A program made the position numbers and the translations under genes. 64,000 bases of DNA from Forficula auricularia (taxonomy: Eukaryota; Arthropoda; Insecta; Dermaptera; Forficulidae): positions 434,001 through 498,000 of the forward strand of contig JALMQS010000154.1 in assembly GCA_024734495.1 (NCBI GenBank). Direction: 5' to 3'. The notes beneath the pieces were generated by a model, which did no database searches, was not told where the DNA came from, and saw only the letters and a list, made by a program, of their open reading frames with translations. This document shows positions 35,200 to 45,601 of this stretch, piece by piece; the stretch's first letter is position 1, and the number at the start of each line of letters is the position of its first letter.

Positions 35200-36570
35200 T
35201 GTTCAAATGTATTTTATCTTTCTTCTAAATAGAACGCCACTTCTTAAATTTGATTGGATTAAAATAAATAAATAAATAAAAGAATATTTTCAAATGTTCC
35301 CCCGCCACACATAAACTCTTCTTGCTGGGACAGAGAAATTAATTTTAATTCAACCATGAGAATATTAAAATAAATAAATAAAAGTATATATTTTATTGTT
35401 ATTTTCAATAGTTTTTTTCTTGGGTCTACTAAGTGAACAAGCGGTTTTTAATTGGAATTTCAAAATCTTATTGAAATACATAAAAAATAAAACCTAATAT
35501 ATGTAATTCATATTTTATATCTCATAAATTGTTTTTGATGTAATTGATATTTTGGATATCGTTACGCAAAATCTGTTACTTGTCCATTCCAATTCAAGAA
35601 AAAATATTCTTCTAATCATTTCTATTAATATTTTTACGATTGAAACACCTATGATATTTTTAATACTTTATGCATTGAGGGAAGAAAATTAGAGCTATTT
35701 ACACCTGTTGCTTCTCAATCGCATGAAGAAGCAGACAAAAATAAATAAATATGATATTTCAGAGGAAGGCAAGTGCTTTAGATTAATAGAGCGATTTAGA
35801 GTTAAGGTTTGGGCAAATCAGGATTAGTGGCTGAGATATTTTTTATAAGCATATATATATATATATACATATAAGCATTATATTCCTTCTTTAACTATAT
35901 GATTTTAGTAATATTAGAAGGCTTATCCAGCCAGCCTTCGTTATTCGAAATCAAGTATTTTAATTATTTTTTCAAATCTTAGTGAATTAATGGTCTTGGG
36001 CTATGCTATCCAAAAATAGCTCTCTGCGCATTTTTCAAGCAGCCTAAAATCTTACTAATTCTTCTGAAAAACCCCTCTACACAAACTATTTGCTGTCAAA
36101 TCGGACAAATGTTAAAATAACTCATCAATTAGTTTATTCCTAGGAACGTCCCTGTTTTCCTTTTTTTCGAACCCTACCCCCTTCAATCCGTCAAAACAAA
36201 GAAAAACTTTCAGATTCACAGATTCTTAATACTCTCTTTTTTCAGAAATGTAAGTATTGTATAATCTTGTGGGTGTGCACCTTGGTTGATCATTATTATT
36301 TTTTTTTGTTTTTAATGATAATGATGACAGAAGGAGTTACACCAAAAAGGTGCAACCCCTAAAGGCCTGGGTTGGCCCCTCCATCGTGAAAAGTAGAAGA
36401 AAGAATTTTATGGGTTGGGCGGGGGTCGAAGCTATCTGTGGAAATATAATTATAAACTATAATTAATAAAGTCGATTTTGTCATGGGAAACCACTAACCT
36501 AAAGTCTATCAGCTTTTTTATTAATAATAATCGAGAAAATCATGGCTGAATGCCCAGCATTTGTTGAAAC
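35200..36570. other. No gene recognised
   Basis: A/T-rich. A slightly GC-richer piece at 36320-36430 has no identifiable content. Confidence 0.5.
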
Positions 36571-36579
36571 TGCTCTAGG

Positions 36580-37057
36580 CAGGGCCGGATAAAGGGCGAT
36601 TGGGCCCAATCGGGCCCCGCATTTGAAAGGGCCCCGCAAAAAAAAAAATCAAATCTCAAATTTTTATCGGATAATGATAGAGCAACGGCATTTCCAAACT
36701 TGTTTATTGCTCTCCGAATATTCTTAACAATTCCAGTAAGCGTTGTTTCTGGAGAGAGATCATTTTCCAGGCTAAAACTAATAAAAAACTATCTGAGATC
36801 GACAATGAATCAGGATAGATTAAATAGTTTAGCAATTATGTCGATTGAAAGTGAAGACGCAAGGAAATTAGATTTTCAAACAATTTTAGAAGAATTTACA
36901 GAACAAAAACTTAGAAATATGTAAATTCATGTATTCATATTCGGTGATGTAAATTTATATTCAATAAATGTTTTTGTATTTTGAACATTTTTATTTTTTA
37001 ATTTATGCAGAAGTTTACATATCTGATGATCCATGACATTTGATATATTTATATATA

Positions 37058-37099
<42 letters not shown>

Positions 37100-37178
37100 T
37101 GAATTTGAATTTTATTTAAATATTTAATATATAGAGAGGGCCCCGCAAAAAAAATCCAATCGGGCCCCGCACCTATTC
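36580..37178 (+). mobile_element. hAT element fragment with ZMYM/Tip100-like ends
   Basis: It starts CAGGGCCGGATAAAGGGC with GGGCCCCGC repeats near both ends. The flanks GCTCTAGG (36572-36579) and GATCTAGG (37179-37186) are an 8-bp duplication with one mismatch. The C-terminal part of a transposase frame lies inside, and a (TA)n tract (about 37037-37098) sits downstream of it. The right terminal repeat is poorly kept. Confidence 0.75.
36652..36924 (+). pseudogene. hAT transposase C-terminal dimerisation domain, fragment
   Basis: The frame reads FPNLFIALRIFLTIPVSVVS, then GERSFSRLKLIKNYLRSTMN, then QDRLNSLAIMSIE, and ends in a stop. IPVS...ERSFS.LK.IK..LRS.M...RL..L..LSI is the hallmark hAT C-terminal dimerisation motif, of the ZMYM1/Tip100-like type. 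It has no stop or shift within about 85 codons, but the catalytic core is absent. The open frame begins in poly-A, so no native start exists. Confidence 0.85.
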
Positions 37179-37530
37179 GATCTAGGAAGGCATAACGATT
37201 GTAATTTCGGCAAAAGAGATTATCTCTGAACAAATAAGTAAGACTCTCTTACGATATTCAACATTTTCATTGTGAGTTAAAAAGCAATTATCTTTCAGAC
37301 GTGCTATATATTTGGAGAGTTTCTTAATTTAAAATAAAGCTATAAATAAGAAGATCGATGCTCTGGCAGGGTGAACAATCTGAACATTCTTTTTGCAATG
37401 TCTCAGCTTAATTTCAAAAACACCCAAAGATAAATTTTTCCGGTGTAATGAAAGAATGTAAATTCTATAATGATAATAAAAAGTCATTTAATTCTATCTT
37501 CAACAAAATAGAACTCTAAAAATTGATATT

Positions 37531-37575
37531 TTACTGAGGATGTACGAACGAAAGTAGGCGAAACGTCTAATTAAT
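37531..37575 (+). ncRNA. Hammerhead-like core, isolated and degenerate
   Basis: UUUA, CUGAGGA, extra U, GUAC..GUAGGC, GAAACGUC, UAAU. The core and GAAACGUC are present and UUUA can pair with UAA, but helix II is poor. No flanking palindrome is clear. Confidence 0.3.
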
Positions 37576-37978
37576 TGATTATCAATAAAAAAAGGCACAA
37601 AAAATTTAAATACTTTAATATCTTTCTACTTTAAATAATTTTTCGCTCTAAAATGGCTATCAATAAAACAGCATGCACATAACATGATTAGAATTGGGAA
37701 GGCTGTAAATATGCCAGAACTAAATACATAGTGTCTATAGAAGGTCACCCATCTCAAAACTAATAGTGCAACATTTTCCTTAATTACAACGATTCTTTGG
37801 AAATTTGATTTTGATATTGAAAAATTCTAATATTCGAATATTAATCAAATAAAATTTTTTTTTGTATCGTTGTTTAGATTAAATGATCAATATTTCCATT
37901 AAAATAAATTAGGCAGAAACTGATCAATAGGATAAAGTGCGAAAAGTAAAGTAATATAAAGCATTGAAATAATCTTCT

Positions 37979-38130
37979 ATGCCATTTTCACCCGTAATGT
38001 GTCTAATAAATTTCAAAATTGAAATAAAAAATTTTAAATTTCCTCTAATCAATTTTCAAATGGTAATAAAAAATTTCAAATTGCAAATAATCAATTTTAA
38101 ATTCGAAATAATGACCATTGTGATTATTCC
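37979..38130 (+). repeat. Degenerate minisatellite, reads INFK..IKNFK
   Basis: Units of about 27-33 bp such as AATTTCAAAATTGAAATAAA repeat with variation; one frame reads INFKIEIKNFK, INFQMVIKNFK, INFKFEI. A second array at 39526-39625 has the same unit (INFKMEIKNFK, IKFKAEIKNFR). Protein-level regularity is a by-product of the repeat rather than proof of coding. Confidence 0.55.
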
Positions 38131-39525
38131 CATTTTAAAATTGCTTGATCTAATCTTTAAGCTGATCACATTTTTTTAAGTTGATTAATATCAATATAAA
38201 GTTGAAAATGCATAATTTAGCTATAGGGGTTGTTTTTGAGAGAAAAAGTATAAAAAAGAAGCCCTCTATAGTCGATTCCAGTGCATTAATTGCAAACACT
38301 TCAGAGATTGAATTGGCTGATAATCATCCAAGCCTCACCTCAGTAAACATTCTAGTATCAGAACAATTATCGTGACTAGACATTTGTGACTAATAACAAA
38401 AAAAAGACAAATAAAATTGCCAATTTTAATGAGAAAATAAAATCTAAAACACATGTTATCGTTAAAATATATACAATATTCCAATCACATAAATATAAAA
38501 ATAAATAAAACACTAAACGCCATTTAATTAGGTACCAGAACATATAGAGCAAATATTTTTTCTCTTATAATTAATATATATAAATATATGTATTTATAAA
38601 TATAAATCACATAATAAAAGACTAGAAAAATATTAACGAATAAGTAATTATTCTATATGACTAGTTTTCGTGTTTTTATTTCTTAAAAATAAAATGATTT
38701 CTTATTATAAAAACTAATAATAATAATAATTATATAATTTTATAATAATAATAATTCTCATCATTTCAAGATAAGATCATAGTTCTATCAAATCGATTTT
38801 TTTTTTCATTGCACATATTCTTTAGTCTTCTATTGACCTATCGTTATTTTTTCTTAAAAAACATACAAAACAATTACATTAAATAAATATATATTTATAT
38901 AGCCATTCATTGATATAGGTTCTAATCACTTCTTCACAAGATGAATCAATTGCAATTTTCTTGTTTTTTTTTTGTCATGATTGAATAAACAAATATAATT
39001 ATAATTGATTCGTATAATTATTAATACTTTATTAAGTTAGTATATGACGCACCAAAAAATTCAAATATATATAATAAATAAAATAATTTTGGATATTGCT
39101 ATAATTTGTATAATCAATTTTTCATTGAAATATAGGTAGGTATACAATATTGTATTTTTATTTTACTTTTTTAAATTAACATTATATGTTCAAAATTAAA
39201 TCTAACACATTAGTTCTAATTAGTATTTTAAGTTCAAAATATTGTTCTTTTATAAAAAAATTAAATTTAAAGAAACTATGTCAAGTACATACACGGCCAA
39301 AGTGATTTGATGTAAAATACGTCTAAGTGCAAATTCGTGAAAAATGACTGGGTTTATTCTCTTTTCACATCAACAGACACAGCAAATACCTGTTTATATG
39401 ACCAAATCGAAGATTTACTTGCAGGATTCTGAGCCCGCCTCCTCTGCACAATTAGAAGAGAGATAATATATAACTCATATATAATTCAAATTATAAAATT
39501 AATGATATTAGTTGAATCTTTAAAT

Positions 39526-39625
39526 TTACAGCTTCGTCTAATTAATTTCAAAATGGAGATAAAAAATTTCAAATTGGGAATAATCAAATTCAAAGCGGAA
39601 ATAAAGAATTTCAGATTAAAAATGT
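39526..39625 (+). repeat. Second array of the INFK-type minisatellite
   Basis: Same unit type as 37979-38130, about 1.5 kb apart and both close to the 3' end of scratch. Confidence 0.5.
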
Positions 39626-40022
39626 TTTTTAAATATAATATGAAAATATGTCGCTCCAAGCCTCATGCACCCGAGCACAAAGACGTATTCTACTTCAAAA
39701 CGAAAAGTTAATGATTCCATAAAAAATAATAAATTTTCCTTTTTCTTTGCCATAAATAGTATGGGAAGTATTCTTTTTTTTTTTTTTTAGATAAATCAGG
39801 ATTGAATAATTTTAGTGCATCATTTACATATAAATAAAAATAAATTAAATAAATATTTTACGTAAATTGTAAATATAGGTATATTATAATTCTTATGAAA
39901 TATGTTTATAACATACACTTGGTAGATAAATGAAAAATCTTTTAAAAAATCAAAGAAAAATAAAATAGAATAACGATTGCATCATTTCTATATATATAAA
40001 TAAAAAAAAATGATAGGATTGA

Positions 40023-41344
40023 CTAGACGAGTTCAATTTCTACATCGGCATTGCCGTCAGAGCCGAGGGAGTCGTGTTCATCTTCCTTGAAACAGGCCGA
40101 TTCCAGATGTTTATTGAGGTAGGATTTTAATGCAAATGACTTACTACATCGTTGACATGTGAAATTTTTATCCGCCGAATGCGTTTGCATATGGGCACGT
40201 AAGTTACTCCTATCGGCGAACGCCTTGCCACAGTGGGCACACCCGAAAGGTTTTTCCCCTGTATGCGAGCGCAGATGCCCCTGTAATAGCCACGGCCGTG
40301 AGAACAACTTCCCGCAGACCCCACACGCGTGTGACAACTTGTGGGTCAATAAGTGCATCGCGAGGGCGGGCATGGAGACGTACGCCTTGCCGCATGTGAC
40401 ACACTTCTTTGCCGATTGCGAATCCAACGAACGGTGTGTTTGTTTATGCCTGGAGAGGTTTGACGAAGTTGCATACTGTTTGCCACATTCGGTGCACACA
40501 TAACGGCTCACTTTATGAGGAATGGGTTGTTCAGGCGATGTTGTTTCTGTTGTTGATGACGCACTTTCTTCCACTGTTGTTGTTACGGCTGGATTAGGTA
40601 CAATTACACTTGAACTACTTGAAGCATTGGTCGTGGAAGTTATAACTGAAGTTGTATTATCCTCTCTTATTGATGATCTTATTTCTACTTGTGGTGTTTG
40701 ATGTTGTTTTCTCTTTGATTTTGTCGCCCGGCCACTTTTCGTTCTTCCATCAGAGACAAGAAGAGCGTCATATGTATAAGTCGTTGGCTCGGGTGTTGTG
40801 GTTTCAACAGCCCGCTGATTTGGGTTATTATTTTCAGCATCGGATGAATATTCGGATGTAGGTGGAGTTAATGATGGCACCGGTTGAGGTTCATAGCAGT
40901 TACCACCATCGGTATTTGCAGCTGGGGGCGGTGGTGGAGATGACGATGTCTCCATCGTGTATGAGGGCAAAGGTCTTGTGGGGTGGCCGTAGAAATCCTG
41001 GCTTGCATTCGTCGTATTATCTCTTGTTAAAGATGACTGTTCAACCGCATAACTGGAGTCCGTCAGGTAGGAGGCGGACGAGGGCGATGGTGGTCTATAG
41101 CAGTTGGGTGAAGGGAGGACGGGCGCCACTCCTGGTGCGGGCAAGGGCGGCAATGATCGCGAGAGCTCAAGAAGATCGTGGGCAGCCTCAGTCTCTTCAA
41201 TGGTACGCACACGAAATATCGGTATGCCTCCATCGTGTGAGAGAACCTCAGCTTGATGGTGGGAATGGTGGTGCAGGGCGGATGACACTGATAATGATGG
41301 GTTACGTTCATCCGGACTTGCTGGAATCAGCTCGTGCAGATAAC
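40023..41344 (-). CDS. scrt: Scratch-type C2H2 zinc-finger transcription factor, terminal coding exon
   Basis: This is the last coding exon, about 439 codons ending in TAG at 40023-40025. Seen: a low-complexity Ser/Thr/Pro-rich region, then the motif TYDALLVSDGRTKS, then five zinc fingers over exon residues about 281-418. The finger helices read ATSSNLSRHKQTH, VSMPALAMHLLTH, SRPWLLQGHLRSH, ADRSNLRAHMQTH and ALKSYLNKHLESAC; the last is C2HC. The linker RSLDSQSA after finger 1 and the SDGR motif are hallmarks of Scratch rather than Snail or Slug. The family consists of nuclear, E-box-binding repressors of neural precursors. An in-frame ATG at 41364-41366 is intronic: the exon starts at 41344, after a polypyrimidine-CAG acceptor, in phase 1, and reads (N)GT then YLHELIP, matching the GYL start of exon 2 in vertebrate Scratch. 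The exon with the N-terminal SNAG repressor motif is not securely present, so this entry is partial. Its GC content and codon use stand out sharply from the flanks. Confidence 0.95.
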
Positions 41345-41366
41345 CTGAAAAACAGAAAAAAAGCAT
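41345..41366 (-). other. 3' splice site of scratch exon 2
   Basis: Read on the minus strand this is a T-rich tract followed by CAG directly before the first Scratch codon remnant. It explains why the in-frame ATG upstream should not be used as a start: the residues MLFFCFS would be translated polypyrimidine tract. Confidence 0.88.
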
Positions 41367-41470
41367 TTATTAAAACATATAAAAATGAACTAGTATAGGT
41401 ACCAATCACGACTTTCACTTGTCCCTTTTTTTTAGAAATCTTTTTTTGTTTGTTTATAAAAAAAAAATTA

Positions 41471-41750
41471 AATGAGAAATTCAATATTATTATTAGAAAA
41501 TACAGTTATTATTTTTAGGTTAAATAATTAAAAGTATTATTTATTCTGTATTTGATTGCCGATTTGTCTACTTACAAACTGCATTAGATATATTTGACTG
41601 TCACCTTGCCGTCTTTTAGGCGAGAACCACCTAAAGCTAGAACCAAATTCGCAGCTAAATGACTTTGAGCATAAGTTTATAGAAATAAATAAATAAATAA
41701 ATAAATGAGAAATTCAATATTATTATTAGAAAATACAATTATTATTTTTG
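41471..41750. repeat. Local duplication A-B-A beside scratch exon 2
   Basis: Block A (ATGAGAAATTCAATATTATT and onward) occurs at about 41472-41518 and 41704-41750. Block B, about 163 bp, occupies 41515-41677 and contains GGCGAGAACCACCTAAAGC. B is repeated at 42826-42990. Confidence 0.85.
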
Positions 41751-42135
41751 AAGTTATACTTCTTTTGGCGCGTTTGGATGAGAGTGAATTTGTTACCTCC
41801 TCGCGCAGATGTCCCAAAAATTAACATGATGAAGTTGGCTACAGAATAGAATAAATAATATATTCCTTTAAATGACTGCAAGGGTTCTAACAAAACGTGC
41901 TGTTATTTTCAAATTCAATAAGCCAGTTGATGTGGATGTGAAATATATTATTTATACTAATAATCAATTCTTAATAATTATATATTTATATATTTATATA
42001 TTATATTTTTAAATAATATATATATTTTTTATATAAATTTGTCAGTTACAAAAACTGTGTAAAAACTTTGAGAGTGTTTTCAAATATTAGAGGTTAATTC
42101 TGTAAGTATTAATCTAGAATTATTACTGGAGAGTT

Positions 42136-42220
42136 TTTTTTTTTTTTTGGCTTTTCGGCCTTTCTAGCCATAAGCCTAATTACGATACTAGTTATATTTT
42201 TTAAAATTTGTCTCTACCCC
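42136..42220 (-). mobile_element. 85-bp retroposed insertion with poly-A and 10-bp duplication
   Basis: CTGGAGAGTT at 42126-42135 and 42221-42230 flanks the insertion exactly. On the minus strand it is a body of about 68 nt with GGCTTATGGCTAGAAAGGCC and GAAAAGCC, followed by a run of about 17 A. A poly-A tail and target duplication indicate LINE-mediated retroposition of a small RNA or a severely truncated SINE/LINE. The source is unknown to me. Confidence 0.8.
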
Positions 42221-42825
42221 CTGGAGAGTTAATTATTTTTTAATAAATATTTAATCATTGTTTGTCAAATCTAATTCTAAACATATCTTTATATTTTATA
42301 TTATAGATTACCTTGATAATTTTCCGGAATTTAAGTGAAAATAACATCTAGCATTGTACTGCAATAAAGGTAAGTATTTTAATATATGTGATTATTATTA
42401 ATTTTGAAAAAATATTGATTAAAAAGAAATGATCATCAAGATAAGTAATTAATGAAGAACTATTTAATAAGAAATATGTATTTTAAATAAATAATTGAAA
42501 TATTTTAAAATTATTAATTGTAAACTATTAACACTTTGCAACTTCAAAATTAGTTCATTACAAAAATCATGAATAATATTAAATAAAATTTTTCATTTTT
42601 TGATGACATTTTTAAAGTTATATTTTAAATATTTAAAAAATATATTTGACTCCTTCAAATGATAATTAATGATTGTTTATTTTGACTGTATAGCTATTTT
42701 TACTGAAATAAAACCTTTTTGATTAATTTTAATATTTTTCTTCGATCTTTAATACAGTTTTGTTTTTTGAAATTTTTTTTCAGACGCCAAAGAAGTCTAT
42801 CGCGTGTACATAAGTACACACACAC

Positions 42826-42990
42826 TTTTAGGTTATATAATTAAAAGTATTATTTATTCTGTATTTGATTCCGGATTTGTCTACTTACAAACTGCATTAG
42901 ATATATTTGACTGTCACCTTGTCGTCTTTTAGGCGAGAACCACCTAAAGCTAGAACCAAATTTGCAGCTAAATGACTTTGAGCATAAGTT
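42826..42990. repeat. Second copy of block B
   Basis: About 165 bp, nearly identical to 41515-41677 (differences include TTGCCG/TTCCGG and CTTGCCG/CTTGTCG), 1.3 kb away in the same orientation. It probably lies in scratch intron 1. Confidence 0.85.
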
Positions 42991-43898
42991 CACCTCCAGT
43001 CAACTTTAATCACAGATAGAAAAATCACATCTAATATCTCATTATATTTAAATTATATTATTTACTTAATGATACTTCAAAATTATTATCATAATATACT
43101 TACTATTTATGAGGTAGAATTGTACATAGTAAAGAGGAACGTCTAGCTCGTTGCTTTGAATTAAAACCGTATTATGCATTTTCTAGATACCTCACTTCAC
43201 TTTCAAATTTCATTTTTATGAGGAATATTATTTTTAAGACATCGATATTACCTACATGTCTACATGCACTAATTTCTCAGTCAGACCAATGGCAAAATAT
43301 GATCTTATTTAATTAAAAAAATATATATATATTTTGGTGTTAATCCACTATTAGTACTTAATATAAGATATATACATTATATATTATATAATATATATTT
43401 TAGTAGTCTAGAATGATTTGTAACAACTCCAGTGTTGCCAACAGTTGAATTTTTTCCCCTAAGAGCGATCTCAAAATTCCGATCGAATTTTAAACTTGAA
43501 AAACACCATTTTCATTTTCAATTCAGAAACATGACATGTATTAAGAATTATTACTTTGTCCCCTCCCTCCAATAAAAATTGAATTATATAATATATACAG
43601 GGACTTATGTAAAGGGGGTTCAATCCCCCATTCATATATACATGTGATAGTTAAATTATTCTTTTGATTTTCTTTTCAAACTACAACCTATTACTACATA
43701 GCTGTGCCTCAATTAAGTACATTAGAAAAGCATTTCAATTTTGTTTTATCTATATCGGGGTGAGATAGAATAAGATTCCTCAACAATTAGTTGCTGAATC
43801 ACCCCCTCCCATAAAATAATTTTACCTACAAATATGAAATTTTAAATATTTTATATTTTGAAAGAGGTAAAACACTTGTATATATATATATATATATA

Positions 43899-45152
43899 CC
43901 GGGTGAGTTTTTTTATCTTGAGACAGTCTTATAACTCAAAAACAGTGCATTATATGAAAAAAAAGTTTCAAATAAAAGTTTATTTATATTAGGGGGGAAA
44001 CTAAAGTACGCTATTGTTTGTCGAACTACAACAAGCTTTCAAGGGTATCTCAAGGTCAACTTTTATTTTTTAAATGGAAACCTATATGATTCTGTACATA
44101 TTCTGAATCTACAAAAAAAACTGAACAACTTTTATTAGAACTATTTTTTTATACGACATCAAATAAAAAAAATATTAAATCAATTAGATCTCAAAAAAAT
44201 CTTAATAATTATTTTTAACAATCATTCAACTTAATTATCAAATAATAATCATTAAATAATTAATTATGAAATAAATATTTATTAAATTGAAAAGTCACAA
44301 CAATGAAAATAAGTGTTTATAATGATATGAAAACTTCGTTATACTCAGATTTAAGAGATTGTTTTCGACTTAATAGAACTATTTAAAATTCTTGAGTTTA
44401 AACAAGTTTATTTCTCGTGTTCTTCGTGTTTCAGTAGATAGTTATATTGTATTGCTATAATAAAAATGGAGCATTTTTTGTTGAAGACAGAATTGAAATG
44501 GTCTTAATTTATGGTGAATGTGGAAGAAGTACTTATGGGGCTGCCATTGAAATGGATGCCGAGCGTTTTTCTGATAGGAATACACCCTCCCAAGCTTCAT
44601 TTCATCGTGTTATAAATCTGTTAAAAAAAACAAGAAATATAAAGGCTATGAAGAAACTGAAACAGACCAAAATAACGAAATTGGAACTGGAATTCATCCA
44701 GAAGACTTGCGATACACTCTGGAATGTCACAGAACAGTGTCGCAAAATTATTAAATTATTAATTATTATTAAATTATTTATTTAATAATTAAATATTTGA
44801 TCATTTTTATTTGATAATTAAGTTGAATGATTGTTAAAAATAATTATTAGAATTTTTTTTTAGATCTAATTGATTTAATATTTTTTATTATTTGATGTCG
44901 TATAAAAAAATAGTTCTAATAAAAGTTGTTTAGTTTTTTTTGTAGATTCAGAATATGTACAGAAACATATAGGTTTCCATTTAAAAAACAGAAGTTGACC
45001 TCAAAATACCTTTGAAAGCTTGTTCTAGGCCGACAAACAATAGTGGATTTTAGTTTCCCACTGATACAAATAAACTTTTATTTGAAACTTTTTTTCATAT
45101 AATGCACTGTTTTTGAGTTATAAGACTGTTTCAAGATAAAAAACTCACCCGG
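43899..45152 (+). mobile_element. Long-TIR DNA transposon, TA target, copy 2
   Basis: The ends CCGGGTGAG..TTATCTTGAGACAGTC are mirrored at 45125-45152, flanked by TA in a (TA)n run. The arms of about 370-390 bp are mutually complementary, and the core of about 480 bp carries one helix-turn-helix ORF. Structure and sequence match the 20.31-21.53 kb element in reverse orientation. Confidence 0.85.
44447..44785 (+). CDS. Transposon-borne helix-turn-helix protein fragment (DUF4817-like)
   Basis: An open frame of about 110 codons. RIEMVLIYGECGRSTYGAAI, MDAERFSDRNTPSQASFHRV and INLLKKT match the N-terminal helix-turn-helix of arthropod transposon proteins (pattern: M.LIYGE...N...A...YAERFP.R..PS...F.R....). 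The tail (LELEFIQKTCDTLWNV and beyond) runs into the right inverted-repeat arm and ends there, so no DDE nuclease domain is present. The frame opens upstream of the first ATG; translation, if any, would begin at an in-frame ATG near 44498. It could be a truncated transposase or a DNA-binding repressor; either is inference. Confidence 0.6.
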   Translation: MYCYNKNGAFFVEDRIEMVLIYGECGRSTYGAAIEMDAERFSDRNTPSQASFHRVINLLKKTRNIKAMKKLKQTKITKLELEFIQKTCDTLWNVTEQCRKIIKLLIIIKLFI

Positions 45153-45601
45153 TATATATTTTATATATATTCATAAATACATCCTATATTTGAATCAGGC
45201 TTATAATTAAAATTAAAAATTATTTTTATAAATGAATATTAAAGAAAATCGATGATTAAACTCAGTAAATCATATTTTTATTTATTAACCAAATAGAGCG
45301 CCATAATACAGCTATCCGTAAAATCTCTAAATATTCTAAATCAATTGAATATTGCATGCAATGAAACTAAGCTTAATGTAGGTGAAGGGGTGCAATGCCC
45401 AAGCGGCACTCTCTCCATGATTTATTTAATCGATTTTCAATCAATGTTTAATTTTCAGAGGGTTCTGTTATTTTATTTTGAATAAACGATGGTAGGTGTA
45501 TTGATAAAAATAAAATAATAAATAATTGTAGTATCTAAGACCATTGTACTCGTGCACCTTATCCTATAAGTTATAAGTTATAAATAATAACAATAAATAT
45601 T

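Larger units (their letters stand above)
37190..40020. other. Region 3' of scratch, no gene recognised
   Basis: It would hold the scratch 3' UTR immediately below 40023, but A/T richness makes poly(A) signals uninformative. Two short arrays of a degenerate repeat occur, at 37979-38130 and 39526-39625. The frame 38181-38375 ends with the higher-complexity text SIVDSSALIANTSEIELADN, which I cannot assign. Confidence 0.45.
41751..43898. other. Probable scratch intron or 5' flank
   Basis: Besides the retroposed insertion and block B, the sequence is A/T-rich. CAGTGTTGCCAACAG at about 43431 and CAGGGACTTATGTAAAGG at about 43599 resemble solitary hAT ends without partners. Confidence 0.5.

Noticed and set aside
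37037..37098. (TA)n tract as a regulatory element
   Set aside because: Simple microsatellites of this kind occur throughout the window.
41345..41366. MLFFCFS as the N-terminus of the Scratch protein
   Set aside because: These codons read the polypyrimidine tract and CAG of a 3' splice site; Scratch proteins begin with a SNAG motif encoded on a separate exon.
40159..41398. Several plus-strand frames opposite scratch, up to 178 codons
   Set aside because: They are mirror frames of the GC-richer scratch exon, with no recognisable domains.
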